64,000 nt of DNA from Ruminococcus sp. (GTDB lineage: Bacteria; Bacillota; Clostridia; Oscillospirales; Ruminococcaceae). The stretch is from NCBI RefSeq assembly GCF_024691275.1, contig NZ_JAILNU010000030.1:43892-107891 (forward strand), in the 5' to 3' direction. A program made the translations under genes and the position numbers. Below the pieces are notes generated by a model, which made no database searches, was not told the DNA's origin, and saw only the letters and a list, made by a program, of their open reading frames with translations. Shown here one piece after another: positions 51,775 through 60,999 of this stretch (positions within the stretch are counted from its first letter, which is position 1; each line of letters starts with the position of its first letter).

Positions 51775-54700
51775 ATGAAATCAGGAAAAACAAAGAAGTT
51801 CATTTCAGTTTTCCTCGCAGCGTGTATGGCGATACCGCTTGCCTCGGGCGGAAAAACCGTTCCGCAGCTCAAAGTAACAGGGCTTACGGCTTCCGCTGCA
51901 AATGACCGCGACGACGATCTTGTGCTGCGCTACAACAGCATGGCAGGCTATGTCAATACCGACAACGCCTTCAACAACGACGAGTCGTTCTACAAGGCAC
52001 TCCCTCTCGGAAACGGAAGGATCGGCGCGATGGCTTACGGAAACTACCCCGATGAGCTCATCGACCTCAACGAGTGTACGGTGTGGAGCTCGGGTCCTGG
52101 CAGCAATAACCGTGACGGCGGTGCAGACCATATCAAAGAGATACAGGATCTCATCAAAAACGGCAAGTACAACGACGCAAACGGTCTTGTGGGACGTTAC
52201 CTCATAGGCGGCGGCGAAGCTAAGTATCAGAAGGTAGGCGCTCTCAAGCTCAGCTTCGGCCACAAGGACGTTTCGGACTATTCCCGCGAGCTCGACATGA
52301 ACGACGCTGTTGCAAGGACGGTATACACCTATAACGGTAAGAAGTACACCCGCGAGACCTTCGTAAGCTATCCCGATCAGGTAATGGTAACTCGCATAAC
52401 CTGCGACAGCCCTTCATCTGTCTCTCTCTCGGCAGGCTATGACGGCGTACTCAACGGCGGAGTAACTACCGACGGCAATGATACTCTCGTTGCCAACGGT
52501 CACGGCGACGAAGACCTCTGGACAAGGGGGGCTGTATATTTCTCCTCTCGCAGCAAATTTATCCCCGAAGGCGGCAAAGTCAGCGCAGGAAACGGCAAGG
52601 TAACTGTTTCCGATGCGGATTCCCTCGTTATCCTCACCTCAGTACGCACGAACTTCATCGACTACAAGACCTGCAATGGCGACGAAAAAGGCGACGCTGC
52701 GGCTGATATAACCAAAGCACAGAAGCTCTCGTATGACACCCTCTATAAACATCATATCGAGGACTATCAGAACCTCTTCAAGCGCGTGGACGTTGAACTC
52801 GGCGGCAATACCAACGATATCATTAATAAAACTATCCCTCAGCGTATAGCCGAATTCGGCAAAACTAACGACCCGAAAATGGTCAAGACCCTCTTTCAGT
52901 ACGGCAGATACCTTATGATAAGCGCTTCACGCGACGCTCAACCAATGAACTTACAGGGCATATGGAATAAATACTCAGCTCCTGCATGGGGCTGCAAGAT
53001 GACTACGAACATCAACTACGAAATGAATTACTGGCCTGCATTCACCACCAATCTCGCCGAGTGCTTCACACCTTTCGTGGAGAAGGCTAAGGGACTTGCA
53101 GAAGCAGGCAGCGAAACTGCAAAAACTAATTACGGCATAAATAACGGCTGGGTACTCCACCACAATACCGACCTCTGGAACAGAACAGGCGCTATCGACG
53201 GCGCTTGGGGACAGTGGCCGACAGGCGGCGCATGGGTATCGAATATGCTCTATGACGCTTACCGCTTCAATCAGGACGAGAGCTACCTTGAGGAGATATA
53301 TCCCGTTATCAAGGGCAGTGCTCAGTTCCTTAACGCCCTCATGACACCTGCGACCATAAACGGTCAGCAATACATGGTGATAAGTCCGAGTACCTCTCCC
53401 GAGATCAATCTCCCCGCTTATCCAGATGACTGCATCGACCAGAGCATCACTATGGATAACGGCATCGCAAGAGAGCTTTTCAAGGACGTTGCCGAAGCTT
53501 CCTCAATACTCGGCAAAGACCCCGACCTCCGCAGTATGCTCAACAGCAAGCTCACCAATATCCGCCCCGAAACTATAGGCAAATGGGGACAGATACAGGA
53601 ATGGGCTCAGGATTGGGACAACCGGAACGAAAAGCACCGCCATATCTCTCATATGTATGCCCTTTACCCCGGCTTTGAGATAACTCCGTCAGATAATCCT
53701 GCCACCGCAAAGGCTGCGTCTGTATCCCTGAACGCCCGCGGCGACGACGGTACAGGCTGGTCGGAAGCGTGGAAGCTCAACTGCTGGGCAAGGCTTGAGG
53801 ACGGTGCTCACGCATACAACCTCGTAAAGCTCCTCATAACTCCCGTAAATAATTACGGAAGGCTCTACGACAACCTCTGGGACGCTCACCCGCCTTTCCA
53901 GATAGACGGCAACTTCGGCTTCACATCGGGCATTGCGGAAATGCTCCTCCAGAGCCAGAACGACGTTATAAGCCTTCTCCCTGCGCTCCCGAAGCAGTGG
54001 TCAACAGGTCACGCAAACGGACTCTGCGCACGAGGAAACTTTGAAGTTACGGAAATGAGCTGGTCAAACGGCAGACTGGAAAAGGCTTCTATCCTGTCGA
54101 GATCGGGCGGCACCTGCACGGTAAAGTACGGCGGCACTATGATAAGCTTCGAGACAGAAGCAGGCAAGGAGTACAAGCTCAGCGGCGAATTACAGCTTGA
54201 CAGCTCCGCAGATACTCTCCAGAACCTTGCTCTGGGCAAGGACGTAACAGCTTCGGGCGCTGAAAGCGGCGAGGGAGCTGCACTGGCAGTTGACGGCGAC
54301 GACACTACAAAGTGGTGTCATGTTGACGGTCTCAGCGGCGAGTGGATACAGGTAGATCTGGGCGAGAATTACGATATCCGACGCTGGAACGCTAAATTTG
54401 CAGGCCTTCAGGAGGATATCAAGTATAATCCCCGCGATTTCAAAATACAGGCAAGTACGGACGGCGAGAGCTGGACGGATATAGCCGCAGTCTACGGCAA
54501 TACCAAGAGCTCATGCGGAAGAAATATCAGCGGTATCTCCGCAAGATACGTAAGACTGGAAATGCGCACCTCAACTCAGAACAGCGACGGCGGCGCAAGA
54601 GTTTACGAGCTCGAAATATGGGGAAAGGACGATAAGCCGCCTGTTCCTAAGACAGCTTTCAAGACCTACGGCGGCAGCGGCTACAACTTCATGTACGGCG

Positions 54701-55221
54701 GTATCCAAAAGGACGACAGCGGCAAGACTGCTATCGGCTACATCACGGACGGCTCTTACATAGTTTTCCGCAGTCTCGATTTTGAGAGCGGCGCAGAGGG
54801 CTTCCGCGTAAATGCTGCAAGCGCTACAGAAGGCGGATATATAGAGGTAAGGCTCGATTCCTCGGACGGCGAGCTAATTGCCAAGTGTCCGATATCGGGC
54901 ACAGACGGCTGGGACGAATACGTTGAGACTACCTGCAAGACCAAGCTCTGCACAGGCACTCACGACGTTTATCTCGTATTCACGGGCGAGGACGGCTACC
55001 TGTTCAATGTCAACGACTTCTCGTTCTACGGCATCAAGGGAGACATCAACGGCGACAGGAAAGTGGACGTGTTCGATATGGTACGCTACAGGAAGGCTCT
55101 TACCGAGGAGATAAAGCTAACGGGTCTGGGTCTTTCAAATGCGGATATGAACGCGGACAAGGAAACAGGCATCGCAGACGCACTTCTTCTCCAGAAGTAT
55201 CTGCTGGGCAAAACTGCATGA
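51775..55221 (+). CDS. Secreted GH95 glycoside hydrolase with two CBMs and a dockerin
   Basis: 1148 aa. Signal peptide (to about 43), GH95 catalytic module (about 50-800) with YKALPLGNGRIGAMAYG, MNLQGIWN, TTNINYEMNYWP and HHNTDLWNRTGAIDGAWGQW. It is then followed by an F5/8-type CBM32-like module (NLALGKDVTASGAESGE onward, about 815-955), a CBM6/36-like beta-sandwich (about 960-1085), and a type I dockerin (KGDINGDRKVDVFDMVRY). GH95 enzymes release alpha-L-fucose or L-galactose from plant xyloglucan or host glycans. It is a cellulosome-type enzyme acting outside the cell. Confidence 0.95.
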   Translation: MKSGKTKKFISVFLAACMAIPLASGGKTVPQLKVTGLTASAANDRDDDLVLRYNSMAGYVNTDNAFNNDESFYKALPLGNGRIGAMAYGNYPDELIDLNECTVWSSGPGSNNRDGGADHIKEIQDLIKNGKYNDANGLVGRYLIGGGEAKYQKVGALKLSFGHKDVSDYSRELDMNDAVARTVYTYNGKKYTRETFVSYPDQVMVTRITCDSPSSVSLSAGYDGVLNGGVTTDGNDTLVANGHGDEDLWTRGAVYFSSRSKFIPEGGKVSAGNGKVTVSDADSLVILTSVRTNFIDYKTCNGDEKGDAAADITKAQKLSYDTLYKHHIEDYQNLFKRVDVELGGNTNDIINKTIPQRIAEFGKTNDPKMVKTLFQYGRYLMISASRDAQPMNLQGIWNKYSAPAWGCKMTTNINYEMNYWPAFTTNLAECFTPFVEKAKGLAEAGSETAKTNYGINNGWVLHHNTDLWNRTGAIDGAWGQWPTGGAWVSNMLYDAYRFNQDESYLEEIYPVIKGSAQFLNALMTPATINGQQYMVISPSTSPEINLPAYPDDCIDQSITMDNGIARELFKDVAEASSILGKDPDLRSMLNSKLTNIRPETIGKWGQIQEWAQDWDNRNEKHRHISHMYALYPGFEITPSDNPATAKAASVSLNARGDDGTGWSEAWKLNCWARLEDGAHAYNLVKLLITPVNNYGRLYDNLWDAHPPFQIDGNFGFTSGIAEMLLQSQNDVISLLPALPKQWSTGHANGLCARGNFEVTEMSWSNGRLEKASILSRSGGTCTVKYGGTMISFETEAGKEYKLSGELQLDSSADTLQNLALGKDVTASGAESGEGAALAVDGDDTTKWCHVDGLSGEWIQVDLGENYDIRRWNAKFAGLQEDIKYNPRDFKIQASTDGESWTDIAAVYGNTKSSCGRNISGISARYVRLEMRTSTQNSDGGARVYELEIWGKDDKPPVPKTAFKTYGGSGYNFMYGGIQKDDSGKTAIGYITDGSYIVFRSLDFESGAEGFRVNAASATEGGYIEVRLDSSDGELIAKCPISGTDGWDEYVETTCKTKLCTGTHDVYLVFTGEDGYLFNVNDFSFYGIKGDINGDRKVDVFDMVRYRKALTEEIKLTGLGLSNADMNADKETGIADALLLQKYLLGKTA

Positions 55222-55232
55222 TATTACTATTC

Positions 55233-55266
55233 GGGAACGCCTTCGTTTGTAAGGCGTTCCCTTTTG
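55233..55266 (+). terminator. Terminator of the GH95 gene
   Basis: GGGAACGCC/GGCGTTCCC stem followed by TTTTG. Confidence 0.8.
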
Positions 55267-55472
55267 TACCATTGACTTTTTAATTTTTCTTTGCTATAAT
55301 CAGTTTAGCAAAGGATACTGCTCCGACGCTGATTTTGCCTGAAAATCGGCAATGCAACGAGAATTTACATGATTGTTAACTCTCGTTGACAGATTGTTCG
55401 CTGTAATTGGTAGACTTTTCGGGGACAAAATGATATGATGTATTCATCAAATGATACAAGGAGGCATCATTT

Positions 55473-55925
55473 ATGAATAGCATTATTTTATCAAGGGAAG
55501 ACATGACAAAAGAACTGAAAGGCGGTACGATATTAATGGGATTCAATAACAGGCTGTATGAGCTTCGCAGGCAAAAGGGTTTTTCGCAGGAGGAGCTTGC
55601 CAATCGTCTGAACGTTTCAAGACAGACTATTTCAAAATGGGAGGTGGGAGACTCCACACCCGATATGGAGAAGCTCATTGCTATCAGTGACCTTTTCGGG
55701 ATATCTCTTGACGAGCTGGTTCTGGACAAAGCTCCTGAGCAGTCTGCGGAAGCTCCTGCAAAAGCTGATCTTTACACCGACATCAAGGAGAAGCTCCTCA
55801 CGGACGATAATAAGAAAAAAGCAAAAAAGGGCTTGAAAATAGCCGCAATAGTTTTCGGCGCATTCGTGCTGGTCGATATTATATCTATGATAGTTTATTT
55901 CAGTCTGCATGGTTTTCCAAAGTAA
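55473..55925 (+). CDS. XRE-family regulator with one transmembrane helix
   Basis: 150 aa. A helix-turn-helix (FSQEELANRLNVSRQTISKW near 36-55) precedes a linker and a C-terminal transmembrane helix (about 125-147). The ATG at 55473 has AAGGAGG eight bases upstream; the internal ATG at 55536 would begin right at the domain and also has AAGGCGG. Domain layout recalls the XRE-membrane protein at 3832. Its targets are unknown. Confidence 0.85.
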   Translation: MNSIILSREDMTKELKGGTILMGFNNRLYELRRQKGFSQEELANRLNVSRQTISKWEVGDSTPDMEKLIAISDLFGISLDELVLDKAPEQSAEAPAKADLYTDIKEKLLTDDNKKKAKKGLKIAAIVFGAFVLVDIISMIVYFSLHGFPK

Positions 55926-55931
55926 AAGATA

Positions 55932-55966
55932 AGCTCCTGAGAAAAATCTCAGGAGCTGTTTTCTTA
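55932..55966. terminator. Bidirectional terminator
   Basis: AGCTCCTGAG/CTCAGGAGCT stem with AAAAAT loop and T-rich tail. Confidence 0.85.
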
Positions 55967-55989
55967 TTAATTTGGATAATGACAATTTT

Positions 55990-56235
55990 TTAAGCATAAT
56001 AAGTGCCGATTAATGTCCAGTTGCCTCTGCTTCCCTTGTATACTTCTACAAGATGAGAGCTATAGTAATATATGTAGCGGTAATTACCAACATAATCCAC
56101 TCTGAACCATTTGCTTGCTTGTGCTGTCATTATTTTAGTTTTTTCTGGGAGAATAGTTTTTGAAATAGTTGTTCCTACACCTAAGATAGTAAACGCCATT
56201 ATAACTGCTGAGATTTTTTTGAAAAGTTTTTTCAT
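55990..56235 (-). CDS. Small secreted protein
   Basis: 81 aa, not recognised. Signal peptide of about 30 residues, then a small domain rich in Tyr (YVGNYRYIYYYSSHLVEVYK) that may form a beta sheet. AAAGGAAG lies upstream of the ATG and a promoter is at 56293-56321. Function unknown. Confidence 0.7.
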   Translation of the reverse strand: MKKLFKKISAVIMAFTILGVGTTISKTILPEKTKIMTAQASKWFRVDYVGNYRYIYYYSSHLVEVYKGSRGNWTLIGTYYA

Positions 56236-56292
56236 TTGTTATTACTTCCTTTACAAATAAATTCTAAGGTTAATATTTCAAACCTTATATAT

Positions 56293-56321
56293 ATAATACA
56301 TTATGATTTTAAATATGTCAA
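56293..56321 (-). promoter_or_regulatory. Promoter of the small secreted protein gene
   Basis: Minus strand TTGACA, 17-bp spacer, TATTAT. Confidence 0.75.
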
Positions 56322-56381
56322 CAGAATTTACACAAAAAGCAAAATAAAATTCTTTTTAAGCAGGGTAGCGTTCAGATAAGT

Positions 56382-57680
56382 TCAATTCATGTGAAGGAGC
56401 ATTTCCTGTATTGCCTGCGCGTCGCCTATTGTCAGTCCGTCGCCGTTCATATCGGCATTTTTCCTGCCCTGTGCTGTAAGATGCACCTCGGCTGTGCCGT
56501 TATCGCCGTACTTGTCGGGATTCGAGAGAGCCTGCATAACGAGCACAACGTCTGACATATCTGCCGAAGTATCGCAGTTGGCGTCGCCCTTTACAGTTTC
56601 TGTCGGGTTGCAGTTATATCCCAGATAATCGAAATGGAAAGCTGCAAAATACGGATTCAGCTGAACGTAGTTCAGTGCCGCAGCCATAAGCTCAGCCGCT
56701 TCACGGGCATCTGCGGTCTTTGCGCTGATACTGCATGAACAATACTTATTATATGCAGCTCTGCCCTCACCGTCGAGTATTCCCCATGTTACAGGCTCAT
56801 TCTGCTTGAATCCGAACTGTATCTCGGACAGTCCGAGTGCCGATGAAAACCTGTCCTGTTCCCAGCAAACTGCGTAATAATCAGCAATTTCGGGCTCGGA
56901 TACGGGGAATGGGTTCGGCTGTAAAAGTACGTTTATCCTTCCGAGGCGCTGTTCCTGAGCAGCTTTCTCCGCAGTCCAGAGGATATTGCCATTGGCTTCT
57001 GTCAGACCTTTTTCGGCAAACAGCGCCGAAACTTTGGCTTCTGAAAGCTGTCTGAACTCCTCAAAGGAATAGTCTGCATCGCTTTCAGACTGCTTCGACA
57101 AGCTTCCCTCAACGCCTGTCATGACAAGCTCGGGAGCTATACTGCGCTCATTGATATAAGCTGACAGCATATCGGGAATATCTGCCTTGTCCGCTTTGTA
57201 CTCCACGTAAACACAGCTTCTGTCCGCATCTTCGAGAAGCTCAGCTTCGGGAACTATTCTTGCGTTAAGCTTGTTTTGGGAAATAAAATACGCGATAAGT
57301 CGGCTTATGACCTCGGTGTTCTCTATCAGACCGCCTTTTTTGTGGTCCTCCTGAAGAAAATTTATCAGCTGCGGTTCATAACCCTTGCTTTGAGCGTAGG
57401 TTACGATGTCAATGGGGATATCAGTGTCCTCACGGTAATAGCCCACGAAGACGATATCCCTTGGCATAGATTCATCGTTGACTATCCATGCGTCGATATC
57501 ATTCCTTGAAATGTACTCCGAGAGCAGGTCCCTCAGTGCATAGGTCTGTGTGGCAGAAGCAGCGATAACTGACGAATTATCGCTTGTCAGTCCGTCGGCA
57601 TTCGCAAATGTCGCAGCAGATGAAGCCGCTGTCATAACTGCTGCCATAAAAACTGCAATATATCTTCCGGTCTTTTTCAT
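56382..57680 (-). CDS. Secreted dockerin protein with duplicated alpha/beta units
   Basis: 432 aa. Signal peptide (to about 29), then two similar units of about 70 residues (LLSEYISRNDIDAWIVNDES and LIAYFISQNKLNARIVPEAE, each followed by a V.VGYYREDTDIPIDIV-like stretch), a longer unit, and a type I dockerin at the end (KGDANCDTSADMSDVVLVMQ, then NADMNGDGLTIGDAQAIQEM). The middle fold is unassigned. The start follows AAAGGATG. A role in the cellulosome is inferred from the dockerin only. Confidence 0.85.
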   Translation of the reverse strand: MKKTGRYIAVFMAAVMTAASSAATFANADGLTSDNSSVIAASATQTYALRDLLSEYISRNDIDAWIVNDESMPRDIVFVGYYREDTDIPIDIVTYAQSKGYEPQLINFLQEDHKKGGLIENTEVISRLIAYFISQNKLNARIVPEAELLEDADRSCVYVEYKADKADIPDMLSAYINERSIAPELVMTGVEGSLSKQSESDADYSFEEFRQLSEAKVSALFAEKGLTEANGNILWTAEKAAQEQRLGRINVLLQPNPFPVSEPEIADYYAVCWEQDRFSSALGLSEIQFGFKQNEPVTWGILDGEGRAAYNKYCSCSISAKTADAREAAELMAAALNYVQLNPYFAAFHFDYLGYNCNPTETVKGDANCDTSADMSDVVLVMQALSNPDKYGDNGTAEVHLTAQGRKNADMNGDGLTIGDAQAIQEMLLHMN

Positions 57681-57826
57681 AATTCTCATCCTTTCGCAAT
57701 ATAATTGCTTTTAGTTTTTTTGTAACACAAGGCCTTGCGTTCTTTACTTATTAGACGTAAAATAATCGAAAGATCACTAAGTATATTTCAAGTTAAAATA
57801 AAAAAATCGTGTCCCCCTAAAGCGGA

Positions 57827-57888
57827 GTACTCATATAGAAACTTTACACGAAATTATCGGGGGAAACCTTTCTGAGGAAAGGTTCCTC
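57827..57888. repeat. Long palindromic repeat, copy F (left half and centre)
   Basis: Its first 32 bases are identical to copy E (CTCATATAGAAAC, then ACACGAAATTATCGGG), followed by GGAAACCTTTC/GAAAGGTTCC. Confidence 0.7.
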
Positions 57889-57899
57889 TGACCGAGGCG

Positions 57900-57928
57900 T
57901 TGAAAACTTCATATTAATGCTGTATAAT
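57900..57928 (+). promoter_or_regulatory. Promoter of the broken small gene
   Basis: TTGAAA, 17-bp spacer, TATAAT, 30 bp upstream of the ATG at 57959. Confidence 0.75.
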
Positions 57929-57958
57929 GGTGGTAGAAATTCAAAGGAGGGTACGGAT

Positions 57959-58118
57959 ATGTATGAACTGGACGATATAAAAACAGGTGAATATCTGAAA
58001 AAACTGGTAGATGAAAAGGGTTATGAAACAACGGCAGATTTTTGCAGAGACTAAGAAAAAAACGATAATGAAGGAAGCTTATCAAAACGGCGTTACACTT
58101 GATGATCTAAATGTATAA
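57959..58118 (+). pseudogene. Small gene with a probable frameshift
   Basis: A strong RBS (AAAGGAGGG) and promoter precede MYELDDIKTGEYLKKLVDEK...FCRD, which stops at 58054. A +1 frame starting upstream of that stop carries on with KKKTIMKEAYQNGVTLDDLN and ends at 58118. Joined, the two would make a small helical protein of about 53 residues. The poly-A run at 58055-58063 is a likely slippage point. Alternatively, the 31-aa peptide is the real product. Confidence 0.5.
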
Positions 58119-58331
58119 TTCAAAACAGAAGCCGATGTGAAAAAGGATGTTGTCAGTTGTTTTAAATATAATGAAAAAATCACGTTATTTCATTTTTTAC
58201 AGATTCCAAAAATGGCATTGCCACCAATATTTTCTCCGTAAAAAGCAAAAAAGGCTCACCCGAAATAAAAAAGCTTATAATAGAACTTAATGAATGATAT
58301 AACAAGACAGTTTCACTGGGAGGTGAAAAAT

Positions 58332-58502
58332 ATGCCGAAATACTGTTATAATTACGACTCAGGCGATTACGAATACATAGACGAAAACGGATACAGTTGG
58401 GACAGAGGCGAATACGTCTATAACTGGGACGACAGCGAATACCGCCGTGAAGAAGAGGAGGAAGAACGCCGCTGCTTGTATGACGACGAAGATGATTGGT
58501 AA
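58332..58502 (+). CDS. Small acidic tyrosine-rich protein
   Basis: 56 aa, not recognised. Half Tyr, Asp and Glu: NYDSGDYEYIDENGYSWDRG, then a run of Glu and Arg and a DDEDDW tail. The RBS GGGAGGTG decides the start at 58332. A terminator follows at once. Function unknown. Confidence 0.7.
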   Translation: MPKYCYNYDSGDYEYIDENGYSWDRGEYVYNWDDSEYRREEEEEERRCLYDDEDDW

Positions 58503-58510
58503 AAAAATAG

Positions 58511-58540
58511 CCGCAGGAGACTAACTCCTGCGGTTTTATT
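58511..58540. terminator. Bidirectional terminator
   Basis: CCGCAGGAG/CTCCTGCGG stem with flanking A7 and TTTTATT. Confidence 0.85.
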
Positions 58541-58560
58541 ATCATTTCAGCTTCCAGCGG

Positions 58561-59565
58561 TTATCTCCGTGATATATCACACACAAATGGCTCAATATAT
58601 TCCCTGATAAAATCTGCTCTGTTCATTACAGTTGGTTTGAAATATGAAGCTACAGATATAACGATATTCTTATCAGGATTGATGTAAATAACATTTCCGC
58701 TGTTTCCGAGAGCTGCGTAAATATTCTTCTTACGATCCAATATCCACCACAGATAGCCATATTCCATACCCTGCCAGTTCTGATTTTCAATGATTCTTGG
58801 GTGCGTCATTTCTTTTATCCAGCTTGAAGAAATAATACGCTTTCCGTTATAAACGCCTTTGTTCAGACAAAGCTGCCCGATCTTAGCCATATCCTCGGCT
58901 GACATACAAAGTCCGTAGCCGGGAGTTCCTAAGTCCTCTGTATCGCAGAACCATACATTCTCTTTGGGAGTTTTCTCTATGGTAAACTGCTTGTGTTCTT
59001 CTGCTGATCTGGCTATGAAAATCTTGTATGGCTTGATACCCAACGGTTCAAAAAGGTACTTGTTTGCATAATCCACAGTTTTCGTATTTGTTGCCTTGTA
59101 CAGTATTCCCGAGAGGATATGAAGGCACACGGTTTTATAGTTGAATTCGTCGGTGAGTCCTTTCTTTCCGCCAAGAAAATCAAGAGAAGTGTATGTCCAG
59201 TTATCGCTTGAACAAACCTTGCTCCACGGATCTCCCTTACCCTTATACGGTGCTCTCATTGTCAGCAGGTGCTTGATAGTTACATCGTATATGGTCTTTT
59301 CTCCGCGTTTTACCGTATAATCAGGGAAATAGTCAAGGACTTTATCATTGATACTGCCTATCTGTCCCTTATCAAGAGCTATGCCGATCAGCAACGCCAT
59401 TACGCTTTTTGTAGCGGACATTATGTGTACGCAGTCGTCTTTCTTATAATCATGCCATGTATCACTGTACACCTTTTTCCCGTCTTTGTAAGCGCAGATC
59501 TGGCAGATGTTGCTCTTGCTGCCTTTGCTTTCCTCAATATACCTATGAAGTTCGTCTTTTGTCAT
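58561..59565 (-). CDS. Class C beta-lactamase-family serine hydrolase
   Basis: 334 aa. The active serine motif is SATK (Ser50-Lys53), and GYLWWI... with GNSGN replaces the KTG box. The fold covers the whole protein, with a YAN triad-like segment (DYANKYLFEPLGI). There is no signal peptide, so it is likely cytoplasmic: an esterase or peptidase relative rather than a secreted antibiotic-resistance enzyme. GGAGG six bases upstream sets the start. Promoter at 59636-59664. Confidence 0.88.
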   Translation of the reverse strand: MTKDELHRYIEESKGSKSNICQICAYKDGKKVYSDTWHDYKKDDCVHIMSATKSVMALLIGIALDKGQIGSINDKVLDYFPDYTVKRGEKTIYDVTIKHLLTMRAPYKGKGDPWSKVCSSDNWTYTSLDFLGGKKGLTDEFNYKTVCLHILSGILYKATNTKTVDYANKYLFEPLGIKPYKIFIARSAEEHKQFTIEKTPKENVWFCDTEDLGTPGYGLCMSAEDMAKIGQLCLNKGVYNGKRIISSSWIKEMTHPRIIENQNWQGMEYGYLWWILDRKKNIYAALGNSGNVIYINPDKNIVISVASYFKPTVMNRADFIREYIEPFVCDISRR

Positions 59566-59635
59566 AATATACCTCCGAATAGATAGAGTTCTGTACATTC
59601 GATCGAAGTTTCATACAGTATCTTTATTGTAGCAA

Positions 59636-59664
59636 TATCATTTTTAATTGTCAATACTTTTTTC
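59636..59664 (-). promoter_or_regulatory. Promoter of the beta-lactamase-like gene
   Basis: Minus strand TTGACA, 17-bp spacer, TACAAT. Confidence 0.8.
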
Positions 59665-59692
59665 TAAAAACTTTATAAAGAGTGCAAAGTGT

Positions 59693-60409
59693 TTATTTCA
59701 GCTCCCAGCCATTATCGCCGTGATATATCATTAGTTTGGTCATACCGCCGTCGATGCAGATATTCTCGCCTGTGATGAAGCCTGCCTTGTCGGAGCAGAG
59801 GAACATCACCATATTTGCGATATCCATTGGATTTCCCACACGTCCGCAGGGCTGCTGATATGCGTCAGGACCGTCATAGACTTTGTAGGAAGTATCGATC
59901 CAACCTGGGGAGATAGAGTTCACGCGCACCTTTCCTGCAAGGCTTACTGCAAGAGCGTGAGTGAGGGCTGCTATTCCGCCCTTCGCCGCCGTGTAGCTCT
60001 CGGTCTGAGGCTGGCTCATACGGTCGCGTGAGGACGAAATATTGATGATACTGCCGTCCTTGTTGAAATGAGGAGCGAACAGCTTCGACAGATAAAACGG
60101 CGCAGTCACACCCACTGACAGCGCATACTGGAACTCCTCATAGCTGCACTCGTCAATGCCTCTCATCAGTGGCAGAGCATTGTTCACGAGGAAGTCGATG
60201 TGTCCGTGCTGAGCTATGACCTGCTGTGCGAATTTTTCGAGCACGGTCTTGTCGGAAATGTCGCCGACGAAGTGGTCTCCCTCGGCTTTGTCAATAATGC
60301 ACACCGCCGCGCCGTTTCTCCGGAATTCTTCGGCTATGCACTTGCCTATCCCGTTTGCGCCGCCTGTTACTACGGCTACTTTGTTTTTGAACATACTATC
60401 GCTATTCAT
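59693..60409 (-). CDS. Short-chain dehydrogenase/reductase
   Basis: 238 aa. NAD(P)-binding TGGANGIG near residues 15-22, NNA motif (FLVNNALPL), catalytic Ser in IINISSSRD and YxxxK (SYTAAKGG). Reaction: oxidation or reduction of an alcohol/carbonyl using NAD(P)H; substrate not evident. Overlaps the upstream gene by eight bases, so translation is coupled in a five-gene minus-strand run (62783 down to 59693). Confidence 0.9.
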   Translation of the reverse strand: MNSDSMFKNKVAVVTGGANGIGKCIAEEFRRNGAAVCIIDKAEGDHFVGDISDKTVLEKFAQQVIAQHGHIDFLVNNALPLMRGIDECSYEEFQYALSVGVTAPFYLSKLFAPHFNKDGSIINISSSRDRMSQPQTESYTAAKGGIAALTHALAVSLAGKVRVNSISPGWIDTSYKVYDGPDAYQQPCGRVGNPMDIANMVMFLCSDKAGFITGENICIDGGMTKLMIYHGDNGWELK

Positions 60410-60989
60410 TCTTTTTTCGCCTCGATTCCCAAAACCTTATAAATTCCTTCTCCCATTTTACTGCTGCTGGATAACGCCATTTATATGTTTTATGCTCATC
60501 ATAATTGTATTTCAGGTATTTGCGAGCAAGTAACTCGCGCTCCTTGAAGTATTCATCTCGATTATCATTTTCAAGTTCTTTTGCTTCTTGAATCGCTTTC
60601 GATATATCATTGATTTCAGTCAGTATTCCCCTTGTAAAGTGCAATTCAAAAGCATATTCAAAACTCAAGAAGTCAGCCAACTGATCAGAATTCTTTAAAT
60701 CACGATTATTATCTAAAGCAATTATGCAACTACCTGTGAAAAATACAGGTGTTTTTCTTGAAACATCTTCGATATCTCCTGACTCGCGATTATATTTTAT
60801 TCCCCAAAGTTGTTTCTTTTCCACACTATAAACAGCTGTATATCCACGCCAACAACTTGAACAATACCCCTGTTTTATTTTGGGAATATTAAAACGTCCG
60901 AAATCAATGATTTGCTTTCCTTTTTCAACGTCGATCAATGTGAATTTTTGCCCTTTGAAATAAAAATAATCTCTTGATTGCATCGTCAT
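60402..60989 (-). CDS. Uncharacterised protein in the SDR-esterase run
   Basis: 195 aa, not recognised. Starts MTMQSRDYFYFKGQKF; soluble, with GYCSSCWRGYTAVYS and a C-terminal helix rich in Lys, Glu and Arg. GAGGTG near the ATG at 60989 decides the start. It begins 11 bp after the esterase gene. Confidence 0.7.
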   Translation of the reverse strand: MTMQSRDYFYFKGQKFTLIDVEKGKQIIDFGRFNIPKIKQGYCSSCWRGYTAVYSVEKKQLWGIKYNRESGDIEDVSRKTPVFFTGSCIIALDNNRDLKNSDQLADFLSFEYAFELHFTRGILTEINDISKAIQEAKELENDNRDEYFKERELLARKYLKYNYDEHKTYKWRYPAAVKWEKEFIRFWESRRKKNE

Positions 60990-60999
60990 TGTTATCACC

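Noticed and set aside
58180..58545. 121-codon minus-strand frame
   Set aside because: It crosses a terminator and is antisense to the small acidic protein.
58561..59565. Beta-lactamase giving antibiotic resistance
   Set aside because: It has no signal peptide and lacks the typical KTG box context, so an esterase/peptidase-type serine hydrolase is more likely.
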